The notes beneath the pieces are model-generated. The model made no database searches. It saw nothing but the letters and a program-made list of their open reading frames with translations, and was not told the DNA's origin. The position numbers and the translations under genes were made by a program. From assembly GCF_011455495.1 (NCBI RefSeq), contig NZ_CP015029.1, forward strand, positions 186,001-250,000: 64,000 nucleotides of DNA, read 5' to 3'. The DNA comes from Frederiksenia canicola (GTDB taxonomy: Bacteria; Pseudomonadota; Gammaproteobacteria; Enterobacterales; Pasteurellaceae). Within the stretch, counting starts at the first letter, position 1, and each line of letters begins with the position of its first letter. Below are positions 1 through 11,264 of the stretch, one piece after another.

Positions 1-971
<971 letters not shown>

Positions 972-977
972 CTATTT

Positions 978-1433
978 TTATAAATTTCTATCAAAGAAAG
1001 TTTCATTAATTTGAATATGATTTTCGATAAATAACTGCTTTATTTCCTCAGAAAAATTCATGTTTTTATGATGCTCTTTTTGATTCTTTATATAATTAAT
1101 AATCTTCTCTTTTTCATGCTCACTATAAGTTAACGCACAGTAACCAACAGACCACATATTAAATTGAGGGAATTTATCAGAATTATTCTCTAGAAATAAA
1201 TGCGTAGTTTTCTTTAATTTTCTAACAAACTCTGCAACGGCAATACTTTGATGGATATCGACAAAAAGATGAATATGATCTGGCATTCCATTGACCCGAT
1301 GTAAAATACAATTGTGTTCTTGAGTAAATTTCCAAATACAGCGGTATAGATCAGTCTCATATTTTTCTGTAATCGCAGGCACACCATGTTTTGTACGAAA
1401 AATAACATGATAAAGCAAACGGGTGTAACTCAT
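978..1433 (-). CDS. IS200/IS605-type Y1 (HUH) transposase, possibly REP-associated
   Basis: 151 residues, the usual size of a single-domain Y1 transposase. The HUH motif is PDHIHLFV (H53, H55) and the catalytic tyrosine is most likely Y114 in INYIKNQKEHH. These enzymes cut and rejoin single-stranded DNA at hairpin ends and need no terminal inverted repeats. The gene is intact, between hisA and hisH, and is bracketed by matching palindromes (916-941 and 1480-1503). No TnpB partner is present. The palindromes on both sides resemble the arrangement of REP-associated tyrosine transposases (RAYTs), but the protein also resembles ordinary IS200-group transposases. Which one it is cannot be settled from one copy. 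Confidence 0.9.
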   Translation of the reverse strand: MSYTRLLYHVIFRTKHGVPAITEKYETDLYRCIWKFTQEHNCILHRVNGMPDHIHLFVDIHQSIAVAEFVRKLKKTTHLFLENNSDKFPQFNMWSVGYCALTYSEHEKEKIINYIKNQKEHHKNMNFSEEIKQLFIENHIQINETFFDRNL

Positions 1434-1479
1434 TTATTTCTCCAGATAAAGTCCTCCAAAGGGGAACAATTATGGTTAA

Positions 1480-1503
1480 CCTAGGGTAATTTATTACCCT
1501 AGG
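1480..1503. repeat. Palindrome between hisH and the Y1 transposase
   Basis: Arms 1480-1490 (CCTAGGGTAAT) and 1493-1503 with a 2-base loop. The arm differs by one base from the palindrome at 917-940. It lies eleven bases after the hisH stop codon and could also slow or stop transcription coming from hisH, though no T-run follows. Confidence 0.75.
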
Positions 1504-1513
1504 AAAAAACGGG

Positions 1514-2107
1514 CTAAACCTTCTCTACAAAATTTCTCAGCAACTGATCCCCAACTTTACCCGAACGCTCGGGGTGAAACTGCACACCATAGAAATTTTT
1601 GTGGGCGATAACCGCCGAAAACGGCACGCCATAATCACAAGTAGCAACAGTATGAGCATTAGGTAAAACCCCATAACTATGCACAAAATAAAAATGACTA
1701 TCTTGCGGAATATCGGCAAATAACGGATGATCTGCTTGATAATGCACTTTATTCCATCCCATATGAGGCAAAGGCAACTGGCAATCGGGGAGTTTCTCCG
1801 TTTGCCCTGACATCAGTTTTAACAAATCCACATCACCTTCTTCGGAATAGTCGGTCATTAATTGCATACCTAAGCAAATGCCCAAAACAGGCTGGGTTAA
1901 GTTTTGGATAGTGTCAATCAAACCAAGCTCGGTTAAGTTTTCCATAGCCGCTTTTGCCGTGCCAACGCCAGGTAAAATCAGCTTATCAGCGGATTGGATT
2001 TGCTCGATATTATCGGTAATTTGTGCGTTATACCCCAAACGATCAAAGGCGAATTTGACCGAGGAAAGGTTGGCACAGCGGGTGTTGATGATTGTGATTT
2101 TTTGCAT
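1514..2107 (-). CDS. hisH: Imidazole glycerol phosphate synthase glutaminase subunit HisH
   Basis: 197 residues. This class I glutamine amidotransferase supplies ammonia to HisF. The catalytic triad is visible: C78 in GICLGMQ, and H178 and E180 in VQFHPERSG; the oxyanion region is LPGVGTAKAAM. Downstream in the operon direction it is followed by the palindrome and transposase insert instead of hisA. Upstream, the start codon lies ten bases after the end of a TIR-domain gene, so this essential step is flanked on both sides by accessory DNA. Confidence 0.97.
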   Translation of the reverse strand: MQKITIINTRCANLSSVKFAFDRLGYNAQITDNIEQIQSADKLILPGVGTAKAAMENLTELGLIDTIQNLTQPVLGICLGMQLMTDYSEEGDVDLLKLMSGQTEKLPDCQLPLPHMGWNKVHYQADHPLFADIPQDSHFYFVHSYGVLPNAHTVATCDYGVPFSAVIAHKNFYGVQFHPERSGKVGDQLLRNFVEKV

Positions 2108-2117
2108 ATTCTTTACT

Positions 2118-2933
2118 TTATATTTTTATATTATATCCAGCTGCTTTTAGTTCTCTAATTATTGCGATTCCTTGTTCATCTACCGTTTTATTTATTGACT
2201 TATAGATAAGCCCACTAATATCACTTGGTAGAGCTACATTTCCCTTCGATAAACAACAAACTCTTGCTCTTCCTAAACGCCCAACAAAATATCCATATTC
2301 AAAAATAACATTTGGTCTAGCTCTGAATTCTGTTTGACGTTCTTCTTCTAGCTTATTCTGTTCACTTTTAAGGTATGCAATTTCATCAGGGGTAAGTAAA
2401 ACAAAGGCAAATCCTACATCGCTGTATTCTTCAAATTTTTCAATAATTGTTTTTCCTTGATCAAGTTGACGATGCAATATGATAGGCTCTAATCCTATTT
2501 CACTAATAAATCTTTCTACATCAAGCTTTAATTCATCATCATGCCCATGGACAATAAATACTTTATTTGAAAAAGCAGGAGAATACGCTGTACTCTTCTC
2601 TTTTTTAAGTTCGCCATAAACATCCTCAGTTAATGCTATTTTTAGTTGTTTTAATGCTTCTATAAGATTGTTTTGAATAAAGTGAAATGCATCAGAGCCA
2701 TTGCCATTAGTTCTTATTGTTAAAGCTTTATCAACTAATTCTACTGCCGAAGAATCGGGTGAAAGTGAACTTGAAATTATATTTTTAACTCTTGTTTTAA
2801 ATGTTGCCCATTGAGGTTTGTCAGTACCTCCATAAACACCATGATTTGTATATTTAGTATTACTAAAGTTATTGAAATTAAAGCTTTCACCTTCAGTAAT
2901 TAAATTTTCTATTATTTTCAGTTTGCTATCCAT
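2118..2933 (-). CDS. TIR-like nucleotide-binding protein (CAP12/PCTIR type), candidate phage-defence gene
   Basis: 271 residues. Residues 124-245 match the family of predicted nucleotide-binding proteins with a TIR-like domain (Pfam PF10137, also called CAP12/PCTIR-TIR): KVFIVHGHDDE at 124-134, LDQGKTIIEKFEEY at 157-170, FAFVLLTPDE at 175-184, and RPNVIFEYGYFVGRLGR at 206-222, where E212 is the expected catalytic glutamate of an NADase-type TIR. The N-terminal 110 residues form a separate domain (YGGTDKPQW around 34-42) seen in relatives of this family; its function is not known. In related Pycsar and CBASS effectors such domains cleave NAD in response to a cyclic nucleotide. No cyclase gene is nearby. 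The gene sits between hisB and hisH with gaps of only 20 and 10 bases, looks more A/T-rich than its neighbours, and must be transcribed as part of the his operon. Confidence 0.85.
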   Translation of the reverse strand: MDSKLKIIENLITEGESFNFNNFSNTKYTNHGVYGGTDKPQWATFKTRVKNIISSSLSPDSSAVELVDKALTIRTNGNGSDAFHFIQNNLIEALKQLKIALTEDVYGELKKEKSTAYSPAFSNKVFIVHGHDDELKLDVERFISEIGLEPIILHRQLDQGKTIIEKFEEYSDVGFAFVLLTPDEIAYLKSEQNKLEEERQTEFRARPNVIFEYGYFVGRLGRARVCCLSKGNVALPSDISGLIYKSINKTVDEQGIAIIRELKAAGYNIKI

Positions 2934-2953
2934 TATTAACCTCTAAATATAAA

Positions 2954-4039
2954 TTATAATAATCCCTTACTACTCGGCAACTCTGCCCCTTCCACTCTGA
3001 TCGCCTGTCTCAATGTCCGTCCAAACACTTTAAACAGGCTTTCGATTTTGTGGTGGTCGTTTTCGCCTTTGGTTTTTAGGTGTAGGGTTGCCATTAGGGT
3101 GTAGGCGATGGATTGGAAAAAATGCTCGGTCATCTCCGTGCTAAAATCGCCCACTTTATCTCGTTTGAATTTGGCTTTGAATTTAAAATAAGGGCGACCT
3201 GATAAATCCATGGTGCATTCGGCTTTACATTCGTCCATTGGTAACACAAAGCCAAAACGGGCAATGCCTCGCTTATCGCCAAGGGCTTGTTTTAACGCAG
3301 TGCCTAGAGCAAGGGCGGTGTCTTCTACGGTGTGATGTTCGTCAATCCACAAATCGCCTTTACACTCAACATTCATTCTAAAACCACCATGGGTGGCAAT
3401 TTGGTCAAGCATATGATCGAAGAAGCCTACGCCCGTTTTGATTTCATTCACACCAGTTTCATCGAGCCAAACTTGCACTTTAATGTCCGTTTCTTTGGTA
3501 GTGCGAACCACTTCGGCATAGCGTGGCGGGCGGTCAGGACAAGCGGTCAGTTGCGGCAAAAGTTTTTCAACAATGAGATCCCAATTCAACTTTTCACGAT
3601 CATACTGCAACGCGCGAATCCCAAGATTTTCCGCCAGTTGCACGTCGGTGGCACGGTCGCCAATCACAAAACTGGTTTCGGGATCGAATAATTTTTTGTC
3701 GAGATATTTTTGCAGTAATTTGATCTTCGGCTTACGGCAATCGCAATTATCTTCAGGTTTGTGCGGGCAAATCAGCACCTCATCAAAGGTGATACCTTGT
3801 GATTCAAACAGTGCCATCATCGCATTGTGTGGCTTATCAAAATTTTCCTGTGGGAAAGAATCGGTCCCTAAGCCATCTTGATTGCTCACCATCACAAAAC
3901 GGTAATAGGGCTTGAGTTTCAAGAGTGCTGGGATAACGTTTGGCTCAAATTGTAGCTTTTCTAAGCTGTCGATTTGAAAATCGGTTTTGGGTTCGTCAAT
4001 TAATGTGCCGTCACGGTCGATAAAAAGGGTTGGTTGCAT
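2954..4039 (-). CDS. hisB: Bifunctional histidinol-phosphatase / imidazoleglycerol-phosphate dehydratase HisB
   Basis: 361 residues, the fused form typical of enteric bacteria and Pasteurellaceae. The N-terminal HAD phosphatase has [12 protein letters not shown] (D8 nucleophile, D10) and a zinc-binding [14 protein letters not shown] cluster. The C-terminal dehydratase has the metal-binding [14 protein letters not shown] and [13 protein letters not shown] motifs. It catalyses steps six and eight of histidine synthesis. A perfect uptake-signal core lies inside the gene at 3539-3547. The start is nine bases from hisC; after the stop codon the TIR gene follows. Confidence 0.97.
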   Translation of the reverse strand: MQPTLFIDRDGTLIDEPKTDFQIDSLEKLQFEPNVIPALLKLKPYYRFVMVSNQDGLGTDSFPQENFDKPHNAMMALFESQGITFDEVLICPHKPEDNCDCRKPKIKLLQKYLDKKLFDPETSFVIGDRATDVQLAENLGIRALQYDREKLNWDLIVEKLLPQLTACPDRPPRYAEVVRTTKETDIKVQVWLDETGVNEIKTGVGFFDHMLDQIATHGGFRMNVECKGDLWIDEHHTVEDTALALGTALKQALGDKRGIARFGFVLPMDECKAECTMDLSGRPYFKFKAKFKRDKVGDFSTEMTEHFFQSIAYTLMATLHLKTKGENDHHKIESLFKVFGRTLRQAIRVEGAELPSSKGLL

Positions 4040-4048
4040 AGTCTTTCC

Positions 4049-6402
<2,354 letters not shown>

Positions 6403-6477
6403 TGTTATCTCACCTTAAAAATCAAATTCACTTGCACAATATACAAGCGGTCAGTTCCGAAGCATTTTTTGCAAATG

Positions 6478-6720
6478 CTATAGATTACACTGCGATTTTG
6501 CCCAATTAACGGCCGTTTCTATCGCTTTTCGAGCCTGCGGACTGTTCCGCCAGCAGGTTGAGCCAGTGATCTCTGAACCAAGTTGTAAAATAAATTCAGG
6601 ACTCGTATTGGCTAACCGTTTCACATCATCTAGCCCCATTTCCGCAAGACGCATTAAAATAGTCGGACCAATGCCTTTTTGAGCAAGTAAAGATTGTTGT
6701 TCTGTTTCCGTAAATGCCAT
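6478..6720 (-). CDS. Small helix-hairpin-helix protein (Cdd1-like)
   Basis: 80 residues. LLAQKGIGPTILMRLAEMGLDDVKRLA looks like a helix-hairpin-helix fold with the GIGP hairpin, as in the small 'pathogenicity locus' Cdd1 family. Such domains usually bind DNA or another protein without sequence specificity. Its start is three bases from the hisG stop codon, so it is made with HisG. It is not a known histidine biosynthesis protein, and its role there is unknown. The 75 bases before hisD hold an uptake-signal core at 6443-6451. Confidence 0.7.
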   Translation of the reverse strand: MAFTETEQQSLLAQKGIGPTILMRLAEMGLDDVKRLANTSPEFILQLGSEITGSTCWRNSPQARKAIETAVNWAKSQCNL

Positions 6721-6723
6721 GAA

Positions 6724-7623
6724 CTACTCCATCATTTTTTCGATTGGCAACACTAAAATCGAGCTTGCACCAACCGCCTTAAGCTGTTCCATCGTTTCCC
6801 AAAACAGATTTTCTTGGCTCACCACGTGCATCGCCACTTTTGAATTATCATGGGCAAGAGGTAAGATAGTCGGGTTTTCCACACCGGGTAACAGTGCGGT
6901 GATCTCTGCTAACTTTTCTTTTGGTGCATGGAGCATTATGTATTTCGATTCTGCTGCTTGCTGCACGCCTTGAATGCGGGTGAGGAGTTTGTCCACAAGA
7001 GCTTGTTTTTCCATTTCAAGTGGCATGGCACGCTGAATTAAGCAGGATTTTGAGCGATAAATGATTTCCACCTCTTTCAACCCATTGGCTTCCAAGGTTG
7101 CACCCGATGAAACCAAGTCGCAAATTGCATCGGCTAGCCCTGCACGGGGAGCCACTTCGACTGACCCAGTAAGTGAACAGGTTTTAAAATTGACGCCTTG
7201 TTGCTGCATATAACGCTTGAGCAAATTCGGATAGGAGGTAGCAATGCGAGCATTTTGTAATTCTTTGATGTTGTTGTAATTTTCATCCTGTGGTACCGCA
7301 ATCGACAAGCGACAGCCGCCAAAATCTAAACGGCGAAGCATTTTGTAAGCCACTTGTTCACCACTAGCTTGGCGTGCCAGCTCCTCTTCTTCCAACACGT
7401 TTTCCCCCACAATGCCGAGATCAACTACGCCATCAAACACTAACCCTGGGATATCGTCATCACGCACCCGTAAAATATCAATAGGCATATTTTCGGCATA
7501 AGCAATAAGACGTTGTTCTTGAAGGTTAATTTTTACACCACACTGTTTGAGTAAAGCTTGAGACTCTTGGCTTAATCTGCCTGATTTTTGCATCGCAATG
7601 CGTAAGCGTTTTTTATCATTCAT
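6724..7623 (-). CDS. hisG: ATP phosphoribosyltransferase HisG
   Basis: 299 residues from the ATG at 7621-7623, the same length as the E. coli enzyme ([21 protein letters not shown]). An in-frame extension to 7701 runs through the attenuator terminator and is not credible. The long form includes the C-terminal ACT-like regulatory domain that binds histidine. [17 protein letters not shown] is the PRPP-binding loop. It commits ATP and PRPP to histidine synthesis and is feedback-inhibited. It is the first structural gene after the hisL attenuator. Confidence 0.97.
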   Translation of the reverse strand: MNDKKRLRIAMQKSGRLSQESQALLKQCGVKINLQEQRLIAYAENMPIDILRVRDDDIPGLVFDGVVDLGIVGENVLEEEELARQASGEQVAYKMLRRLDFGGCRLSIAVPQDENYNNIKELQNARIATSYPNLLKRYMQQQGVNFKTCSLTGSVEVAPRAGLADAICDLVSSGATLEANGLKEVEIIYRSKSCLIQRAMPLEMEKQALVDKLLTRIQGVQQAAESKYIMLHAPKEKLAEITALLPGVENPTILPLAHDNSKVAMHVVSQENLFWETMEQLKAVGASSILVLPIEKMME

Positions 7624-7648
7624 TGTATTGTCCCTGTTGTATTTGCAT

Positions 7649-7684
7649 AAAGAAAAGCCCCCGAAAGCAAGGCTTCCGAGGGCT
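7649..7684 (-). terminator. his operon attenuator terminator
   Basis: On the transcribed strand AGCCCTCGGAAG (7684-7673) pairs with CTTTCGGGGGCT (7667-7656) across a 5-base loop, 12 pairs including G-U, and is followed by a T-rich run at 7655-7649. It lies between the leader peptide and hisG, where an attenuator belongs. Confidence 0.92.
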
Positions 7685-7734
7685 ATAAATTGGGTAATCA
7701 CTCATTCGCATACTCAGAAGCTCAATCTTCCAAG
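7673..7734 (-). promoter_or_regulatory. his attenuator: mutually exclusive pause and antiterminator pairings
   Basis: Three segments can pair in alternative ways. Segment 1 (7734-7727, CTTGGAAG) pairs with segment 2 (within 7721-7713, CTTCTGAG). Segment 2 (GCTTCTGAG) can instead pair with segment 3 (CTCGGAAGC in 7680-7672), which destroys the terminator stem. Stalling at His codons would be expected to favour the 2:3 antiterminator. Confidence 0.85.
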
Positions 7735-7754
7735 CACATCAGATGCCCGAAAGA

Positions 7755-7799
7755 TTATTCAGGTAAATGATGGTGATGATGGCGACGAATAGCTAACAT
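7755..7799 (-). CDS. hisL: his operon leader peptide HisL
   Basis: A 14-residue open reading frame, MLAIRRHHHHHLPE, with five consecutive histidine codons and a stop 20 bases before the first attenuator segment. A GGAG ribosome site lies at 7811-7808. When charged tRNA-His is scarce, the ribosome would stall on the His run and allow read-through into hisG. Enteric leaders have seven His codons; this one has five. Confidence 0.95.
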   Translation of the reverse strand: MLAIRRHHHHHLPE

Positions 7800-7827
7800 T
7801 TTTTATTCTCCAAAGTGAATGGCGTAG

Positions 7828-7856
7828 AAGATACGCTAAAAATTTTCCGCTTTCAA
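7828..7856 (-). promoter_or_regulatory. Promoter of the his operon
   Basis: TTGAAA (7856-7851), 17-base spacer, TATCTT (7833-7828). Transcription would begin near 7821, just before hisL. It is divergent from the purC promoter. Confidence 0.65.
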
Positions 7857-7874
7857 GTGCTTTCTTGGAAAAAA

Positions 7875-7890
7875 TCGCAAACGTTTGCGT
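7875..7890 (+). promoter_or_regulatory. PurR operator of purC
   Basis: The 16-base palindrome TCGCAAACGTTTGCGT differs from the PurR consensus ACGCAAACGTTTGCGT at one base. It covers the expected -35 region of purC, so PurR with hypoxanthine or guanine should block RNA polymerase. Confidence 0.9.
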
Positions 7891-7894
7891 AGTT

Positions 7895-7903
7895 TGCTAT
7901 AAT
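7895..7903 (+). promoter_or_regulatory. purC promoter, extended -10
   Basis: TGCTATAAT at 7895-7903 is a consensus extended -10 element. The -35 position (7875-7880) is poor and lies inside the PurR operator. The start codon of purC follows at 7935. Confidence 0.75.
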
Positions 7904-7934
7904 TCGCCCGTTTTCTTTTGATACAGGGTGTATT

Positions 7935-8792
7935 ATGCAAATCAGTCTTAAAAAAATCTATTCCGGAAAAGTGCGTGATCTTTATGAAATTGACGACAAA
8001 CGTATGTTGATGGTGGCAACGGACCGTTTATCTGCGTTTGATGTGATTTTAGATGATCCGATTCCACGCAAAGGTGAAATTTTGACACAAATTTCCAATT
8101 TCTGGTTCAATAAACTCGCTCACATTATGCCAAATCACTTCACCGGGGACTCAGTTTTTGATGTCTTGCCGAAAGAAGAGGCTGAAGCCATTCAATATCG
8201 TGCAGTAGTGTGCAAGCGTTTAACACCCGTTAAAATTGAATCGATTGTGCGAGGTTATTTAACGGGCAGCGGGCTGAAGGATTACCAAAAAACAGGTACC
8301 ATTTGTGGCTTACCATTGCCTGAAGGTTTAGTTGAGGCAAGTAAGTTGCCAGCACCGATTTTTACACCATCCAGCAAAGCAGAAGTGGGCGACCACGACA
8401 TCAACATCAGCTATGAAGAATGTGAACGCCAAATTGGTTCAGATCTTGCCAAGCAAGTGAAAGAGGCTGCACTTGCCCTTTATACCGAAGCGGCAGACTA
8501 TGCCTTGACCAAAGGCATTATTATTTGCGACACCAAATTTGAGTTTGGTTTAGATGAAAACGGCGTACTCACGTTAATGGATGAAGTTTTAACACCAGAC
8601 TCAAGCCGTTTTTGGTCAGTCGACACCTACCAAGAAGGCACTAATCCACCGTCATTTGACAAACAATTCGTGCGAGACTGGCTCGAAAACAGCGGCTGGA
8701 ACAAACAAGCCCCCGCCCCGAAAGTGCCTACCGATGTGATTGAAAAAACCGTAGCAAAATACCAAGAAGCGTTGGATTTACTCACAAAATAA
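7935..8792 (+). CDS. purC: Phosphoribosylaminoimidazole-succinocarboxamide synthase (SAICAR synthetase) PurC
   Basis: 285 residues, the longer form of SAICAR synthetase (E. coli has 237). It joins CAIR and aspartate with ATP in purine synthesis. Family signatures: YSGKVRDLYEIDD with the ATP loop, ATDRLSAFDVILDDPIP, VESIVRGYL-like IESIVRGYLTGSG, and LMDEVLTPDSSRFW. A single-gene transcription unit behind a PurR box, ended by a hairpin at 8803-8821 and the bidirectional terminator at 8841-8865. Confidence 0.97.
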   Translation: MQISLKKIYSGKVRDLYEIDDKRMLMVATDRLSAFDVILDDPIPRKGEILTQISNFWFNKLAHIMPNHFTGDSVFDVLPKEEAEAIQYRAVVCKRLTPVKIESIVRGYLTGSGLKDYQKTGTICGLPLPEGLVEASKLPAPIFTPSSKAEVGDHDINISYEECERQIGSDLAKQVKEAALALYTEAADYALTKGIIICDTKFEFGLDENGVLTLMDEVLTPDSSRFWSVDTYQEGTNPPSFDKQFVRDWLENSGWNKQAPAPKVPTDVIEKTVAKYQEALDLLTK

Positions 8793-8802
8793 CATTTGAT
8801 TA

Positions 8803-8821
8803 GGGCGAAATAATTTCGCCC
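8803..8821 (+). repeat. Hairpin after purC
   Basis: GGGCGAAA (8803-8810) and TTTCGCCC (8814-8821) with a 3-base loop. There is no T-run, so by itself it is a stability element rather than a terminator. Confidence 0.6.
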
Positions 8822-8840
8822 ACTCAACTCACGGGCAATA

Positions 8841-8865
8841 AAAAAGCGACCAAAGGTCGCTTTTT
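8841..8865. terminator. Bidirectional terminator between purC and acpP
   Basis: AAAAAGCGACC (8841-8851), loop AAA, GGTCGCTTTTT (8855-8865). It works for both convergent genes because both strands end in T-runs. Confidence 0.92.
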
Positions 8866-8878
8866 CAGATTCAACATC

Positions 8879-9109
8879 TTATGAATTGCTTTGAACGTAA
8901 TCAATCGCAGATTGAACAGTAGTAATTTTTTCAGCTTCTTCATCAGGAATTTCGATATCGAATTCTTCTTCTAAAGCCATCACTAGCTCAACAGTGTCAA
9001 GAGAGTCTGCACCTAAATCTTCGATGAAAGAAGCTTCAGGTTTCACATCTTCTGCTTTAGCGCCGAGTTGATCAACGATGATTTTTTTTACGCGTTCTTC
9101 AATGCTCAT
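8879..9109 (-). CDS. acpP: Acyl carrier protein AcpP
   Basis: 76 residues, the usual ACP length, very acidic, with the 4'-phosphopantetheine attachment serine in [19 protein letters not shown]. It carries growing acyl chains in fatty acid synthesis. Unlike in E. coli, it is not next to fabG and fabF but stands alone between purC and proS with its own promoter. Confidence 0.97.
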   Translation of the reverse strand: MSIEERVKKIIVDQLGAKAEDVKPEASFIEDLGADSLDTVELVMALEEEFDIEIPDEEAEKITTVQSAIDYVQSNS

Positions 9110-9152
9110 TTTTTGTTTCCTATTGTGATTCGCCTAAGTGCGAGAGTTGAAC

Positions 9153-9180
9153 AGTGTAAAGAAATTCGCTGAAATTTCAA
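9153..9180 (-). promoter_or_regulatory. acpP promoter
   Basis: TTGAAA (9180-9175), 16-base spacer, TACACT (9158-9153), about 44 bases before the acpP start codon. Confidence 0.65.
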
Positions 9181-9443
9181 CTACTTTGGCAAAATTCGCC
9201 GAGAAGTCAAACCAGCTTTCCCACACCTAAATTAAAATTATGCTCATTGGGTGAGCGAAAGTGGCACGATTCTACCACTATGTGACGGCTTTATCCATAG
9301 CGGATTGCAATTTCACCTGACAAGCGGTCAGATTTCGCAGATTTTTTGCAAATTTGCAAAAATCTTTGCGGATCTTACCGCTTGTTTGCTTTAGAATAAG
9401 CCCATTTTTTCTGACTTAAACAAAGCATTTAAAGAGAGATAAT
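9181..9443. other. Intergenic region between divergent acpP and proS
   Basis: No gene seen. It holds two inverted uptake-signal cores (9320-9328 and 9377-9385) separated by A/T-rich sequence with two TTTGCAAA motifs. A possible -10 for proS, TAGAAT, lies at 9392-9397 without a good -35. Confidence 0.6.
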
Positions 9444-11159
9444 ATGCGTACTAGCCAATATTTATTTTCAACGCTCAAAGAGACGCCAAATGACGCCCAA
9501 GTCGTCAGCCACCAGTTAATGTTACGTGCAGGGATGATTCGCCCGCTTGCATCAGGAATGTACAACTGGTTGCCAACGGGTTTGCGTGTATTGAAAAAAG
9601 TGGAAAACATCATTCGTGAAGAGATGAACAAAAGCGGGGCGTTGGAAGTGGAGATGCCTGTGGTGCAACCAGCAGATTTGTGGATTGAGTCAGGTCGCTG
9701 GGAAGATTACGGTCCAGAATTATTGCGTTTTACCGATCGTGGTGACCGCCCATTCGTGCTGGGCCCCACTCACGAAGAAGTGATCACCGATTTAGTGCGT
9801 CGTGAAATCAGCTCTTACAAACAGCTTCCGCTCAATTTATATCAAATTCAAACCAAATTCCGTGACGAAGTGCGTCCACGTTTTGGGGTGATGCGTGGGC
9901 GTGAGTTTTTGATGAAAGATGCTTACTCATTTCACATCACCAAAGAGTCGCTTCAAGAAACCTACGATGTGATGCACCAAACCTACAGCAACATTTTCAC
10001 CCGCCTTGGTTTAGATTTCCGCCCAGTGGCAGCAGATACGGGGTCAATTGGTGGTTCGGCTTCCCACGAGTTCCAAGTGTTAGCGGCAAGCGGTGAAGAT
10101 GATGTGGTATTCTCCACCGAAAGCGATTACGCCGCCAATATCGAGCTTGCCGAAGCGATTGCAGTGGGTGAGCGTCAAGCACCAACAGCAGAAATGCAGT
10201 TAGTTGATACACCAAATGCGAAAACGATCAACGAGTTGGTCGAGCAATTTAATTTGCCAATCGAAAAAACCGTGAAAACCTTGATTGTGAAAGGCTCAGA
10301 CGAAAATGCACCGCTTGTGGCATTGATTGTGCGTGGCGACCACGAATTGAACGAAATCAAAGCAGAAAAATTACCAGAAGTGGCAGAGCCATTTGAGTTT
10401 GCCGATGAAGCCGAAATCAAAGCCAAAATCGGGGCAGGTGTGGGTTCGCTGGGTCCAGTAAATCTGAACATTCCTGCGATTATTGACCGCAGCGTTGCAT
10501 TGATGAGTGATTTCACCGCAGGGGCAAACATTGACGGTAAACATTATTTCAACATCAACTGGGAACGTGATGTGGCATTGCCAAAAGTGGCAGATTTACG
10601 CAATGTGGTGGAAGGTGACCCAAGCCCAGACGGCAAAGGTACGTTGCAAATCAAACGCGGGATCGAAGTTGGCCATATTTTCCAACTCGGTACAAAATAT
10701 TCCGAAGCGATGAAAGCGACCGTGCAAGGTGAAGATGGCCGTCCACAAACCATGATTATGGGCTGCTACGGCATCGGTGTCACCCGAGTGGTTGCGGCAG
10801 CGATTGAGCAACACCACGATGAACGTGGCATTATCTGGCCAACGGATGCGATTGCCCCATTTACCGTGGCGATTGTACCGATGAATATGCACAAATCAGA
10901 AAAAGTGGAAGCCTTTGCAACCGATCTCTATAAAACCTTGTTATCACAAGGTATTGAAGTCATTTTTGACGACCGTAAAGAACGTCCAGGTGTGATGTTT
11001 GCTGATATGGAATTGATCGGCGTGCCGCATATGATTGTGATTGGTGAGAAAAATCTCGACAATGGCGAAATCGAATACAAAAACCGCCGTAACGGTGAAA
11101 AACAGATGATTGCTAAAGATCAGCTGCTCGATTTCATCAAAGGGCAAATCAAGTTGTAA
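9444..11159 (+). CDS. proS: Prolyl-tRNA synthetase ProS
   Basis: 571 residues, the bacterial-type ProRS. Class II motifs: [20 protein letters not shown] (motif 1 region), [25 protein letters not shown] (motif 2) and [21 protein letters not shown] (motif 3). The central editing domain (about 220-400), which removes mischarged alanine, is present with [10 protein letters not shown]. The C-terminal anticodon-binding domain includes [21 protein letters not shown]. It is preceded by an RBS (AGAGAGA) and followed by a strong terminator. Confidence 0.98.
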   Translation: MRTSQYLFSTLKETPNDAQVVSHQLMLRAGMIRPLASGMYNWLPTGLRVLKKVENIIREEMNKSGALEVEMPVVQPADLWIESGRWEDYGPELLRFTDRGDRPFVLGPTHEEVITDLVRREISSYKQLPLNLYQIQTKFRDEVRPRFGVMRGREFLMKDAYSFHITKESLQETYDVMHQTYSNIFTRLGLDFRPVAADTGSIGGSASHEFQVLAASGEDDVVFSTESDYAANIELAEAIAVGERQAPTAEMQLVDTPNAKTINELVEQFNLPIEKTVKTLIVKGSDENAPLVALIVRGDHELNEIKAEKLPEVAEPFEFADEAEIKAKIGAGVGSLGPVNLNIPAIIDRSVALMSDFTAGANIDGKHYFNINWERDVALPKVADLRNVVEGDPSPDGKGTLQIKRGIEVGHIFQLGTKYSEAMKATVQGEDGRPQTMIMGCYGIGVTRVVAAAIEQHHDERGIIWPTDAIAPFTVAIVPMNMHKSEKVEAFATDLYKTLLSQGIEVIFDDRKERPGVMFADMELIGVPHMIVIGEKNLDNGEIEYKNRRNGEKQMIAKDQLLDFIKGQIKL

Positions 11160-11176
11160 TTTGCCAAAAAGCAATG

Positions 11177-11215
11177 AAAACGCCCGCTTGTAAGCAATCC
11201 AAGCGGGCGTTTTTT
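11177..11215. terminator. Bidirectional terminator between proS and menA
   Basis: AAAACGCCCGCTTG (11177-11190) pairs with CAAGCGGGCGTTTT (11200-11213), followed by further T residues; A-run on the other side serves menA. Confidence 0.92.
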
Positions 11216-11264
11216 CTATGATGCGGTCTAACAAGCGGTCAGATCCGAGCAAAATTTTGCAAAT

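Noticed and set aside
8803-8821. Hairpin after purC as an intrinsic terminator
   Set aside because: No T-run follows; the nearby hairpin at 8841-8865 fits much better.
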